A stretch of DNA of 40,111 nt from an uncultured Alistipes sp. (GTDB lineage Bacteria > Bacteroidota > Bacteroidia > Bacteroidales > Rikenellaceae), in the NCBI GenBank assembly GCA_947573795.1, contig CANPHE010000001.1, forward strand, positions 1 to 40,111. Reading direction: 5' to 3'. The translations under genes were made by a program, and so were the position numbers. Every line of letters begins with the position of its first letter. Position 1 is the first letter of the stretch. This document shows, piece by piece, positions 1 through 8,652 of this stretch. A model generated the notes under the pieces. The model ran no database searches, was not told where the DNA came from, and saw only the letters and a list, made by a program, of their open reading frames with translations.

Positions 1-638
1 AGCGCGGCGATTCGGGGCGGCAAATGTTTCAATTCATAGATTTTCAGCGTATCTGCATCAGTCCGCATTCCGAAGAGACGATCCGTCATGTATTGCATAT
101 AGCAGTACATGGCTCGCCGGCCTTTGGGCGTATCGCTGAAGAGATAAGTTCCCTGCGAAGAGGTTACAGCCCGATAGAGCGGTGCATCGTCGGGCGCCGT
201 ACGGGCACAATGCGTCGTAAATCTCCGGTATTCGGGATCGCGCATCAGCTGTTCCCGCCGCCCTGCCGGAGAGTGGGGCGAAAGACCTTTCGAGAGTGCG
301 AAAGCCGCATCCCGGAGCGAAACGGCCGGTTCGGGATGTATATCCTGCCGGATAAAAGCCGGAGCCAGCTTCCCGTAAAAATATTCGTTCGTCGTACCCC
401 GGCGGGACGGAATCATTCTGCTGTCGGAAAAGGTCAGATGCAGCAGCGTGTGGTCGGGAACGACCGATGAACGGGAGCAGGCTGCAACCTGCTCCCGCAC
501 ATAGTCTTCGAAAGACTGACAGCCGTTTTCGCGGACAGCGATACGCACGGCCTGCATCTGCGGATTCATCGTAACGAAAACACTCGCCGGAACCTTGCAG
601 TCCAACAAACGGCTGAAAAAATCGGAAATTCGAGACAT
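1..638 (-). CDS. Unrecognised protein, 3' end beyond window
   Basis: An open frame starts at ATG 638 (protein begins MSRISDFFSRLL) and runs 212 codons to the left edge without a stop. An AAAGAG ribosome-binding-like sequence lies just upstream, and the stop of the small membrane ORF at 645 is only a few bases away, so the two are probably co-transcribed. The product looks soluble: no signal peptide or membrane segment is visible, and it is rich in Arg and Tyr. I do not recognise the family. The neighbouring radical-SAM-like fragment suggests mobile-element or phage-like cargo, but that is inference. The start and reading frame are well supported; the function is unknown. Confidence 0.6.
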   Translation of the reverse strand, partial: MSRISDFFSRLLDCKVPASVFVTMNPQMQAVRIAVRENGCQSFEDYVREQVAACSRSSVVPDHTLLHLTFSDSRMIPSRRGTTNEYFYGKLAPAFIRQDIHPEPAVSLRDAAFALSKGLSPHSPAGRREQLMRDPEYRRFTTHCARTAPDDAPLYRAVTSSQGTYLFSDTPKGRRAMYCYMQYMTDRLFGMRTDADTLKIYELKHLPPRIAA

Positions 639-644
639 GGCTCT

Positions 645-836
645 TTAAGAATCAAAAACAGTATTATGCTTATCCCAGTCCGGGATATAAACGGCATCGG
701 CTTCGATCACCGGGCAGCGGATAATTTCCATTTCTTCTTTATAGACATGGCAACCCGCAAACAGCGATGCGATAAGCACGGCCGCTGCTGCAAGAAAGCC
801 GCACGCGACGGCATATTTGATTTTCAGTCTGTTCAT
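645..836 (-). CDS. Small single-pass membrane or lipoprotein-like ORF
   Basis: A 63-residue ORF beginning MNRLKIKYAVACGFL, with a hydrophobic segment at about residues 7-27 that ends in the lipobox-like SLFAGC, followed by a short hydrophilic tail rich in Glu and Ile. The same frame is open upstream into the radical-SAM-like remnant, so this could instead be the fused end of that broken gene. The preferred start is the internal ATG at 836 because it directly precedes the signal-like segment. The stop lies a few bases before the next gene. No family is recognised. Confidence 0.35.
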   Translation of the reverse strand: MNRLKIKYAVACGFLAAAAVLIASLFAGCHVYKEEMEIIRCPVIEADAVYIPDWDKHNTVFDS

Positions 837-1100
837 AAGTTCGATTGTTAAGTTCGGTTTTTTTCGGTATTCCTCATAATCCACGGAGTGGAACAGCGGC
901 TTGCGGTTGCACCAGTAGGCCAGTTGCCATCGCTCCCGCGAAAAGGTAAAAATCTTCGACATGTATACTTTGTCGTAACATACCTTTGCAGGATCGGCGA
1001 ATTCCACCGTATCGCCCTGTCTCTGGTGCCATGCCGAGAGTTTCATCAGCGCAAGGTTCGGGAAGTTGTGCCCGTCCACATCCACCAGTCCGATCCGTAT
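837..1100 (-). pseudogene. Truncated cobalamin-binding/radical-SAM-type N-terminus
   Basis: The translation contains IGLVDVDGHNFPNLALMK followed by SAWHQRQGDTVEF and YDKVYMSKIFTF. This is the N-terminal B12-binding-like part of a radical SAM protein family often carried by Bacteroidales mobile elements and phages (recalled family knowledge). The similarity stops after about 50 residues, and the cysteine-rich radical SAM core (CxxxCxxC) is absent, replaced by unrelated sequence. The codon expected to be the initiator (1098-1100) reads ATA, not ATG; a GTG at 1085 could start a shorter product. It overlaps the stop of the upstream OmpA-like gene. Most likely a deletion remnant. Confidence 0.5.
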
Positions 1101-1102
1101 GG

Positions 1103-2148
1103 CTATTCTTTTAGCAGTTCTGCAATTTCGGGATCGAGGTTTGCGCGATACTTCATGCGCTCATCTAAGCGGCATGCTTCGAGGAAATGGCAGCGGTCCT
1201 CTTCCTTGCGTCCCAGCCGCGAACAGGCGATGGCCCGCAGGTACTCCGTCACAGCATCTTTCGGCATCGCGGCCAACAGCTCCAATGCCTGCTCGTTGTG
1301 ATCCATCGACAGATGAGCCACAACCGTGTTGCGATCATTGTAGTCGTTAAGAATGTACAGGGCTTTGGCGTATTTGCGTTTTTGCAATAGCTCCACCCCG
1401 CGGGCATAGACCGTATCCAATTCCGTCGTGTGAATTGTGTCCTTGACCATTCCTTTACGACGCAGATTGTAGCGGAAGTTCACGGCCCGCAGCTGCGGAT
1501 AGATCACCGAGCGGATATAGGCATACTCTTGGGGGAACCGCTTCCGGATGGCCTGCTCCCTGCGGTCGGGATTCTTCTCCCGGGCGATCAGTTCCAGAAT
1601 AGCGTCGCGGTTTACGATGTCCCGGTCTGTTCGGATGCGGTTCGTCAATTCTGCCCAGTCTTCAGCTACCCACCGTACGGTGAGCATTGTGTCGATACTT
1701 CTGCCGTATCGGCGGACAAGGTAGCGTTTGAGAGCCTCCGCCCGTCCTTGGGAAAGACGGTCGTTGAAAGCGTAGGCTCCCTCCGGAGACGATGCTGCCG
1801 TCAGTGTGACGGTATCGACGTAAAACTCCTGCTGTTCGACGATCTGCCGCATCAGGCCAGAGATCTTGTCCAACTGCCGCCGATTGTCGCCCAGCGTATC
1901 GACCACACGGGTATCTCCCACGAAGAACTGAATGTAATTGCGATCCTCGACCGTTACGAACTTATCGATGACCTTAATACGATACCTCGGCAAAGTATCT
2001 ACGAAGGAGAGCATCGAGGAGACGACGTAGCTTACGTATCGGCCAACGAGTCGAGCCGTGCGTTTCGGTAGGGAAACTTCACGAAGCGGTTGAAGGCCGC
2101 CTCGCGCCTCACGGTGTCGGGCCGGAAACGTTCGACGTAGGTTTCATA
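1103..2148 (-). pseudogene. OmpA-like fimbrial assembly protein (DUF3868 type), damaged N-terminus
   Basis: A 303-codon frame starts at 2014. It contains an OmpA-like region (VTLTAASSPEGAYAFNDRLS, a short spacer, RAEALKRYL) and a C-terminal repeat-like tail (KRKYAKALYILNDYNDRNT, later ACRLDERMKYRANLDPEI). This is the arrangement of DUF3868/OmpA-type proteins in Bacteroidales FimA/Mfa loci, thought to sit in the outer membrane and aid fimbria assembly. The upstream 40 codons (FRPDTVRREAAFNRFVKFP) lie in another frame that ends at TAA 2032-2034, implying a small frameshift, and further upstream the sequence changes abruptly to a DUF3575 fragment. The N-terminal signal region is therefore missing. 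Probably non-functional, though the C-terminal frame is intact. Confidence 0.6.
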
Positions 2149-2290
2149 TTGCCAGTAGCCGGACAGTTCCAGCGAACAGTTGTCCGTCAGGGCCGCTTCG
2201 ACCCCGACGTTCAGCGTCGCGCTGCACACCGCAAGGGTGTTGGCCCTCACCGCGAAAATCTGTTTACGGCGTATTCGACCATTCCGTTCC
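2149..2290 (-). pseudogene. DUF3575-type fimbrial gene fragment
   Basis: The segment RANTLAVCSATLNVGVEAAL followed by SLELSGYW matches the N-terminal signature of DUF3575 outer-membrane proteins (pattern LKTNLLYWATATPNLGVE in typical members, from memory). These are normally encoded directly upstream of the OmpA-like gene in Bacteroidales fimbrial operons. Only about 40 residues survive: no signal peptide precedes it and the beta-barrel part is missing because the frame joins the OmpA-like remnant. It can be read only from a GTG at 2250 or an undefined upstream start. Interpreted as the product of one deletion that removed most of this gene and the start of the next. Confidence 0.5.
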
Positions 2291-2346
2291 CGGATGCCGT
2301 GCGGGAGAAAGCCGCTTCGTAATCGGTCACGGAGTAATCAGTATAG

Positions 2347-3747
2347 TCAGTTCCGAGATCGAGCGTCGCCGAGGCGCATCTTTTCATCCGTTACGGAGAT
2401 ACGGTAGGGATTCTCCCCGACGACCTCGGGACGGATACGCAGCGAGTAGGTACCGTTTCCAGGCACAGTGTAATTCGTGACGAGCCCCCTGTCGTCTATC
2501 AGATTCCGGAACAGGGTCGGCGTACCCTCGACCTGCACGGTATAAGTCCCGTCGTAGTCATCTTGTGCAATGGTGAAGTCCACGCGGGCGCGGTCGAGCG
2601 CCGCCAGTTCGAACTTGTCCTGCGTGAAGGATACCCGCAGCGGTTCGCGGACGTAGTTCGTTCGCAGCACCCGCTCGGCATGCAGCCCGCTTTCATCGGT
2701 CAGGACGAGGCGCAGCCGCACATCGCCTTCCCGTTGCTGCGTGTAAGCGATCTCCACGGTTCGGTCCCCGTCGCCGGAGAGAAACGGATAAGGCTCCCCG
2801 AAGACGATCGGCTCGCCGTCCAAGGTGGCATTGCCGTCGCCTTCTTCCCGCTCGCAGGTCAGAAAGCAGGTGCTCCGGTCGTTGTTCGTGCTGACGACCC
2901 GGAGCTGTGCCGTGGCGGTTCTGCCGAGCGCATGACGTTCGGCGAAGGGCGTCACGGACACTTCGGTGGTCGAAACCCGCCAGTCCACGGTATTGCGCCC
3001 CAGAATCCGGGCCTCGATGCGGTAGACCCTGTTGCGGGCGATGTTGAAGTCCGAGGTGTCATTCTCTCCCAAATAGATGCGGTAGACGACGTGCAGGCCG
3101 TCCGCCTCGCCCTGCAAGTTCTCCGGAAGGTAATAAACGGCGGAATAGCCGTCGCTGTTCGCCGGGGCGGCTTTCGTCGCCGTGCACTCTTCGGCTGTGG
3201 CGATGCGGCCTTCGTCGAAGAACGCCGTGAAGCGCGGGACATTGCACAGACGTACGGAACGTATGGAGAGCGCACTCCTGAAATCGGCCGCCACGGTTCG
3301 CACGAGCTCGACACCGATCTGTGTCGTGCCGCGCACGGTAAACGTCTGCATGGCGGACATGGGAAGTACTCCGGAGTCCGTTCCGTCAGGGTTCCATACG
3401 CAGCGCAACGCCCGTACTTCGGCTTCGGGCAGCAACCCGGTATCCGTGCCGAGGTTGGCGACGGCATAGAGGGTGTATCGGCCGTCGGGAAGCTCCAGCG
3501 AGACAGTGCGCTGCGAGGCGGCGTACATATGCCGGGGCGAAGCACCGTCTGCCGGAAAGAGATAGAGGTTGATGTCGTCGAGGCGGGTTTCGTCCGCAAC
3601 AGCCCGTGTGCCGGACAGAGCGTCGCAGGAAAAAGAGAAGGTTACATGCCGGGATTCGTAAACCGGCGGAGTGCACACGTACACCTTGTCCGAGCAGGCT
3701 CCGGTGAAAAGCAGCATTCCTAAAAATATATGGATGTAGGTTTTCAT
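2347..3747 (-). CDS. Large fimbrillin-like lipoprotein (DUF4906 type), C-terminally truncated
   Basis: Starts at ATG 3747 (MKTYIHIFLGMLLFTGAC, a lipoprotein signal ending at Cys18) and encodes 466 residues. The N-terminal half has fimbrillin-like features (DDINLYLF, a basic/hydroxyl-rich barrel with YTLYAVANLGTDTG, VYYLPENLQG and RNRVYRIEARILGRN), followed by Ig-like beta-rich repeats. Such proteins are predicted minor or tip fimbrial subunits anchored through the lipidated Cys and exported across the outer membrane. The frame ends at TGA in an atypical tail (RLGDARSRN). The neighbouring frame continues the protein pattern (ASATLDLGTDYTDYSVTDYE), so a one-base shift and loss of the usual C-terminal domain are likely. 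Confidence 0.6.
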   Translation of the reverse strand: MKTYIHIFLGMLLFTGACSDKVYVCTPPVYESRHVTFSFSCDALSGTRAVADETRLDDINLYLFPADGASPRHMYAASQRTVSLELPDGRYTLYAVANLGTDTGLLPEAEVRALRCVWNPDGTDSGVLPMSAMQTFTVRGTTQIGVELVRTVAADFRSALSIRSVRLCNVPRFTAFFDEGRIATAEECTATKAAPANSDGYSAVYYLPENLQGEADGLHVVYRIYLGENDTSDFNIARNRVYRIEARILGRNTVDWRVSTTEVSVTPFAERHALGRTATAQLRVVSTNNDRSTCFLTCEREEGDGNATLDGEPIVFGEPYPFLSGDGDRTVEIAYTQQREGDVRLRLVLTDESGLHAERVLRTNYVREPLRVSFTQDKFELAALDRARVDFTIAQDDYDGTYTVQVEGTPTLFRNLIDDRGLVTNYTVPGNGTYSLRIRPEVVGENPYRISVTDEKMRLGDARSRN

Positions 3748-3749
3748 GG

Positions 3750-3913
3750 CTATCTGATATAAACGTAAATAACGCTGGGATCGTCGTTCGGAGAGAAACG
3801 GCTGCGCTCCTCGCAGTTCAGGACCCCGATATGGTCGGCATTCCGGCATCCGCGCACGAACAACCGGGGTGTAGTTCATCGCGCTCCGAGACAGCTATAA
3901 AAAAGCGTTTCAT
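3750..3913 (-). pseudogene. Micro-remnant of a fimbrial gene (both ends kept, middle lost)
   Basis: The ATG at 3913 begins MKRFFIAVS, a typical lipoprotein-signal start, 20 bases after the preceding stop. After a few codons the frame degenerates, and another frame then reads LFVRGCRNADHIGVLNC and ends SVIYVYIR at TAG 3750, a plausible C-terminus of a DUF4906-like fimbrial protein. Start and end of a gene therefore sit within 164 bases, which implies that an internal deletion removed more than 90% of it. An in-frame TGA at 3876-3878 precedes the C-terminal piece. Confidence 0.4.
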
Positions 3914-3933
3914 GGAAATATCCACAGACTATT

Positions 3934-5342
3934 TTACTCCTTGATACATCGTACGGGGTTGGCCTGACAACGCAGTTCGCTCGTCGTGCGGCATGTTCCT
4001 GCCAAATAGATCGAGGTGCAGGATACGCCATCGAAGAATGCCGCACCCCGGTCGAAATTCCAGAAGTAAGGCGTATTGGTATAGACCTGTCCGTATGTCC
4101 CGGCGCCGGAGTAGTTGTCGCCGTCGAACGTCCCGCCCGCAGGATAGCGCGCTGTTCTCGTCCCGCTGTATACGATATTCACACAGTACGGAAGCTGTGT
4201 TTGCGACATGGCGATCCCGTCGAAGTCGCAGGCGTCGGGAACCCTCCATCCGGGAGGACAGGGATCGTAAATCGTCTTACGGCAGACTTTGCTCACGGCA
4301 TTTCCTTGTTCGGTGGTGTTTCCCCAAAGGTTGTGATGACTTCGGAAAAGCCAGTCCAAAACATCCTCTTCGGAGTCGTCCACTTCATAGTCGGCCTTAC
4401 GGATGAAGGTCGTGGGATACTGCGTCGCCCATTCTACGCTCATCACCTCCCGGGCGTCCTGATCTTCGGGACGGATCGTTCCGTATGCATAGCTGTCGTG
4501 ATAGATGAATGAGGCGGGTTTGGCATTGTTTGTAAACGAGGCCGGATACGGGAACGGGTCCTTGCGGCCCCACTGGTAGTAGAGTCCGCAGGCCGTGACT
4601 TGCGTATAGTCGGTTCCGACGGCACCCAGATTCCGGTCCATGAAGATGTCTCCGGAGCTGTATTTCTGCGATGACGACTCGGGATTGTAGTCCGTAACCC
4701 AGATGTGCCACGACCAAACGCATTCGCCCCGGGCGTCGAACAGTCCGATCAGCGCATTTCCCTGCTGCGTCCCGGTCCGGAAGCGGATGCGGCTGCCATA
4801 TCGAACACGGATACCGAGCGCGGTACGGAAAGAAGCTGCACGGAGCGAAGCTCGATATCCGCGGGCTCGACGGAGATATTGTAGGAAACCTTCGCCACGC
4901 AGCGCCGGACCTCGACGGCAGGCAGGGCCAGGACACCGCCGGATGAAGAGTTTATCGTAACATCGCCTTCATAGGACATCGGAAGCACATCGTACTCGTC
5001 GGCATGCGACACGGTGAAATCTTCCGATGCCGGATTTTCACCCAAGTCGCGTCCCATATTGGCGGCAATACGTATCCTATAGCTGCCCGGCAGGCACTCG
5101 AAGCGCAGTGTCGCAGAGGTCTGGTAACAGTGCAGGACGATCTCGCCGTTATCATTGTAAAGATAGAAGTTCAGGTCCCGAATCGTTGCTTCGTCCGCAC
5201 GGGTTACGGTCATCATGGAGTCGGGACGAACCTCCATTTCGACCCGAACTTTCGTCGGGCGGCAGCAATCCGCCTCATCCTCGTAGATGCAGCTGCACAG
5301 AATGCTCAGCGGAAGCAATAAGCTATAAAGAAATCGTTTCAT
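3934..5342 (-). pseudogene. Fimbrial anchor-like N-terminus fused out of frame to a FISUMP domain
   Basis: The ATG at 5342 encodes MKRFLYSLLLPLSILCSC (lipobox Cys) and a FimB/Mfa2-like region: IRDLNFYLYNDNGEIV, CLPGSYRIRIAANMG and VAKVSYNISVEPADIELRSV. The frame drifts after PRSVSVFDM and ends near 4749. A second frame resumes with RTGTQQGNALIGLFDARGEC then WSWHIWVTDY, FMDRNLGAVGT, YYQWGRKDPF and ends in PVRCIKE at 3934, which is the TIGR02145/FISUMP domain. The two halves are out of frame, and the expected about 200-300 central residues (YLPEN, NRYRIDARILG-like segments) are missing. Probably a surface fimbrial subunit or anchor gene inactivated by deletion. Confidence 0.6.
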
Positions 5343-5352
5343 CTTGTGTCAA

Positions 5353-5388
5353 GAAAAAGGGTCCCGCCCGAAAGACAGAGCGGAACCC
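5353..5388 (-). terminator. Terminator or attenuator after the fimbrillin gene
   Basis: An inverted repeat, GGGTTCCGCTC/GGGCGGGACCC read on the minus strand (11 pairs including two G.U), with an 8-base loop and followed by TTTTTC. It lies between the fimbrillin stop and the anchor-like gene, where partial termination would keep the major subunit in excess over the minor ones. Confidence 0.6.
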
Positions 5389-5404
5389 GATGCAACGATA
5401 CGGA

Positions 5405-6427
5405 TTATGCTCCGAGATCGACATTCTGCGTTACGGGCGTCTCCCAGTCGGCGACAGTGACCGATACGACGCAATCCTGACCCACGAGCCCCGTGATGTT
5501 AGCCGCGATACGGTAATATCCGTTACGCAGGATCTCGCCCGCAGCTTTGCCCGTCAGTTCCACCGAATAGGTCACTTCCGAGCGGTCGTCCGAGGTCGAG
5601 GCATTGCCGTCCAGATCGTACGTGGCATTGATTTCCAGCAGGACGCGGTTGCCGGCAGTCAATGCACCGTTCTCGAAACAATAAAACAGCGCATTGTATT
5701 TTCCCGAAGCGGCGGCGGGCGTCTGCGTGTGGCTGAAAGTCATCGTTCCGGGCGTCGGAGTCCCGGCGACGACGAGCGACTGTGAGGCGGCTTTCGAGAG
5801 TTTTACGGAATTGACGGTAAGCGATCCGGAATACTTGTCGGCGAACGACGGGTCCACAGCGGCCTGGAATGCGATTTTGGCCACGGTGCGTTTGAGCGTG
5901 ATGCCGACATTGGTCGTGGTGTTCACAGCTCCGATGGTCTGCGATTTTATGCCCGACATCACGAAGCCGCCAGAACGTTTGGCTGCGGTGGATACCTCGA
6001 CGAAAGTTCCGTTGTAGGCGGCAGCGGAGTTCTCCACGAGGGCCGTAAGGGCCGCCCGGGTCTTGGCCGACGAAGCATCGTAGTTCGCCACAGCATAGAA
6101 TGAACACTCCGTACCGGCCGCGGATTTGGGCAACGAGAAGGTCGCCGACTTTGCGACCAACTCGTCGGAGGTTAAATCTCGGCGAATGATGAGCGCTCCG
6201 CCGTTGTCGAAAGCGAAGATCGAAAGCGACGACAACGAGGACTCTCATGCTTCGGCCTTGGCCGACGAATCGAAAAATGCGCGGGTGCCTGGGATATCAT
6301 TGGTAAGTGTAAGTGCGATACGTGCCTCGTCGGTGAAAGAATCGGGAGCAGAGACAATTTCTGTTTCCTTATTGCAGGAAACGAGTGCCGCAGCAAAAGC
6401 TGTGATGGCAAAAAGGAAGTTTTTCAT
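5405..6427 (-). pseudogene. FimA/Mfa-type major fimbrillin with in-frame TGA
   Basis: The ATG at 6427 encodes a lipoprotein signal (MKNFLFAITAFAAALVSC, lipobox LVSC) and an Ala/Ser/Thr/Val-rich fimbrillin of about 340 codons. Features include SIFAFDNGG, CSFYAVANYD, VGITLKRTVAKIAFQAAV and a C-terminal beta strand ADWETPVTQ typical of fimbrillins that polymerise by donor-strand exchange. Codon 61 is TGA (6245-6247), in the same frame on both sides, so one point mutation (for example CGA to TGA) explains it. A TTG at 6235 could restart translation but would lack the signal peptide. It has its own promoter and a terminator, as expected for the most abundant subunit. Confidence 0.7.
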
Positions 6428-6475
6428 GATGATTGAATTTTAATACAGCGATGCGCCATGCGTCGCTTTCTGCTG

Positions 6476-6483
6476 CAAATGTA
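6476..6483 (-). promoter_or_regulatory. Fimbrillin promoter -7 box
   Basis: The minus strand reads TACATTTG, matching the Bacteroidota -7 consensus TAnnTTTG, about 50 bases before the fimbrillin ATG. The -33 region falls on a perfect palindrome at 6500-6513. Confidence 0.6.
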
Positions 6484-6499
6484 TAAGACAAAATCATTG

Positions 6500-6513
6500 A
6501 AAAGTATACTTTT
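6500..6513. promoter_or_regulatory. 14-bp palindrome over the fimbrillin -33 region
   Basis: AAAAGTATACTTTT is a perfect palindrome centred where the -33 element should lie relative to the -7 box at 6476-6483. It could be an operator. No flanking long inverted repeats that would indicate an invertible promoter were found. Confidence 0.35.
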
Positions 6514-6648
6514 GCTGGATGCTTCTCTGAAAAATCAAAAAGTTTTTGCAAGATAAAAAATATAATTAGCTGAAAAATAATGCGTTAAAGTTTTGCAACT
6601 GGAGAAAAACTTTCTGATTCTCTCGTCCTTGACAAGCCTCCGCACTCT

Positions 6649-7216
6649 TTATCCCAAGTGTCTTTCAACGATCTGTTCATAGGCTTTTTTCAATTTATCC
6701 AAAAAAGGAGTTATTGCCGTACAACGTCTTGGCATAGACATCGTTGATCGTTATATGGAATATATCGGTCAATACACGGACAATTTCGATAAAACGAGCC
6801 TTATGATCACCGAGCATGACAACTCCGCTTTTACGAATGGCAACAGCAAGCTCCAGCAATTCCTGCTGCGTTCCAATCCATAACAATTCACCATCCTGGC
6901 AGGATAACGGAGGCGAATAGTCATGTCCCGAGACATATGCAATATTAATTTCGCAGTCGAGAATATGCATAACTTTATAAATAAAGGTCGTCCTTAAAAC
7001 ATTATTTGCATACTGATTGAACACGGGATGAGATAGTACGTCAAATTCAATCCTGCCGTAATACAGTATTCTCAATATTTCATCCAGGTCGTTGCAATTA
7101 GCGATCATTTCAGTCATCATCTCTATAGATTCTTTGTAAGCTTGAGTTAATTCTAATAGATTCGATTCATTATGGGATAGCAACGCATATATACGGGTGT
7201 TGATAAGCGTTTTCAT
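6649..7216 (-). pseudogene. RteC-like mobile-element regulator, frameshifted at C-terminus
   Basis: The ATG at 7216 opens 173 codons (MKTLINTRIYALLSHNES...). The C-terminal half resembles RteC, the regulator of CTnDOT excision: LLWIGTQQELLELAVAI aligns with the conserved LKWTGTKTDLIELIYAL pattern, followed by FHITINDVY. The frame ends early at 6695 after YGNNSFFG. If one A is removed from the six-A run at 6701-6706, the reading continues FLDKLKKAYEQIVERHLG to TAA at 6649, as expected for RteC (FLDxLxxAL). Either a homopolymer sequencing error or a true frameshift. The gene abuts the truncated GH2, so it probably arrived with the DNA that replaced the rest of that gene. Confidence 0.55.
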
Positions 7217-7246
7217 AAATGTAAAAATTATTGACTGAAATGGAAT

Positions 7247-7762
7247 CGTTGACCCACAGATAGAGGTTCGAGGTCGCCGAACCGAAGTGCGCGACGGTCC
7301 GTTGTCCCGACCACGACGCCGGAATCTCCACTTCGCGACGGTAGGAGCCCACGTGGTTCTCGCGGACGGGGACGTAGGGCGGATTGTTCGCAAATTGTTC
7401 GCGCCACGGATAGCCGATGTTGACGTACTGCGGATCGCCGTAGCCGTTCAGCTCCCACAGCCCCGGAACGGGCATCGTGCCCCACGAGCGGTCGTCGAAG
7501 TCCGTGCGGAAGAAGTCCGCGGGGCGCTGGTCGGCGTTGCGGACCCACAGGAAATTCCAGGTTCCGTCGAGCGTCAGAAAACGCTCCGACGAAGATTTGT
7601 CGCCCGTGCGGGCGGCCTCCGGGGATTCGTAGGCGAAGAACGAGGCCCGCATCGGCAGGCGGTTTACAGCGTTCACCGAGGTATCCTGCCACTCCATGAA
7701 AGTCCGGGCTGAAAGATTTGCGGTAGCTATAAAAAGTAGAATAAAAAGATAGCCTTTTTCAT
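7247..7762 (-). pseudogene. GH2 beta-galactosidase-like N-terminus, truncated and start-shifted
   Basis: Residues AVNRLPMRASFFAY, GTWNFLWVRNADQRPADFF, MPVPGLWELNGYGDPQYVN and NHVGSYRREVEIPA form the N-terminal sugar-binding domain of LacZ-like GH2 enzymes. Homology stops at YLWVND, about 165 residues in; the catalytic barrel is absent and RteC-region DNA follows. A signal peptide (GYLFILLFIATANLSA) precedes the conserved part, but the ATG at 7762 is one base out of frame with it: ATG is followed by five A where six would restore MKKGYLF. This was probably the terminal gene of the PUL on the same strand. Expected full length is about 1,000 or more residues. Confidence 0.65.
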
Positions 7763-8012
7763 TATTTAAGCAATTGATAAATATCAGATATTAAATCATA
7801 TACGATCTTATCAGCTTTTCAACCGGCAGACAATGTTTTCACCGACACTTTGTTCTGTATGGCCGACAGGGTCTTGGCCGTACTTGGAACTACATCTTGT
7901 ACAAACTCCCCGAGATCGACTCAATATGCTCACTTATTTTCGACAGTTATTTTGCATGAGGGAACGTCCAATACTTTCTACCACCTGTGGAATCGCAAAA
8001 ATGAACACCCAG

Positions 8013-8652
8013 TCACATTTTCAGAAAAGTCCGTTTGCGATATAGAAAATAGAGAAACAGCCAGCAAGCGGTTATATATTCGACACTTAAAATTACGGGA
8101 GCTACTGTTTCATGACATTTCGACCGATACCTTTCAAAAAGAAATCGAAAATCCGTTCGAAATTCACAATCCGTTGTGTCAAATAGATCGTAATGGAGTT
8201 CAGTCCGATCATACGGAACGCAAAGGTCTGCGTTCATATATAGCACAGCAACAATGCCTCACGTCACGCCGATGCGTCCCAAGACACTGACATAGCGCGT
8301 ATGCTCGGAATCAAGTCTGAAAATACCTCCGTAAACCCATCCGAGCACTACGAGGAAAATGACCCTGCGAAGGATTTTCGCATACATTTTCCCCGGGCTC
8401 ATGTCGTTTTGCCGATGCTTGGTCCAAGAGAAAGGAAATGTCCGCTATGAAAAGGAATAACAGAAAAATCGTATCGTAATGCGTAAAACCGTTCCATTCA
8501 AGATGCCCCATTAAGGTCGCTACGGCATCTGTAAAACTACAGGGCCATAGTCCTGTACAGATAAGCCAGGAGAAACCCATGATAAAAAGCATGTCGAACC
8601 CTCGTAAGGCATCTAAGGATTAAAGTCTCGTTTGGTTGTTATTCATGCTCAT
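8013..8652 (-). pseudogene. HGSNAT/DUF5009-type membrane acyltransferase, multiply broken
   Basis: The ATG at 8652 overlaps the end of the isomerase gene and reads MSMNNNQTRL, then TAA (8620-8622), then SLDALRGFDMLFIMGFSWL, the N-terminal signature of heparan-alpha-glucosaminide N-acetyltransferase-like membrane proteins. The pattern continues as HLEWNGFTHYDTIF; then, after a shift at the four-C run 8391-8394, as KILRRVIFLVVLGWVYGG and YVSVLGRIGV; then a TGA at 8259-8261; then, in another frame, RMIGLNSITIYLTQRIV; and it ends CWLFLYFLYRKRTFLK. About 200 central residues are missing. The family transfers acyl groups to sugars across a membrane and is common in Bacteroidota PULs. Here it is clearly dead. 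Confidence 0.7.

Noticed and set aside
6245..6247. TGA in fimbrillin read through as selenocysteine or under an alternative code
   Set aside because: No SECIS-like hairpin was recognised next to it, TGA is used as a normal stop by intact genes here, and similar stops occur in plainly dead genes.
6695..6706. Programmed frameshift in the RteC-like gene
   Set aside because: The A-run could slip, but no stimulatory structure or Shine-Dalgarno-like element is visible nearby; simple indel is more economical.
7763..8012. Possible plus-strand gene fragment (FVLYGRQGLGRTWNYILYKL)
   Set aside because: An open frame of about 40 codons without a start, ribosome-binding site or recognised family; too short to support.
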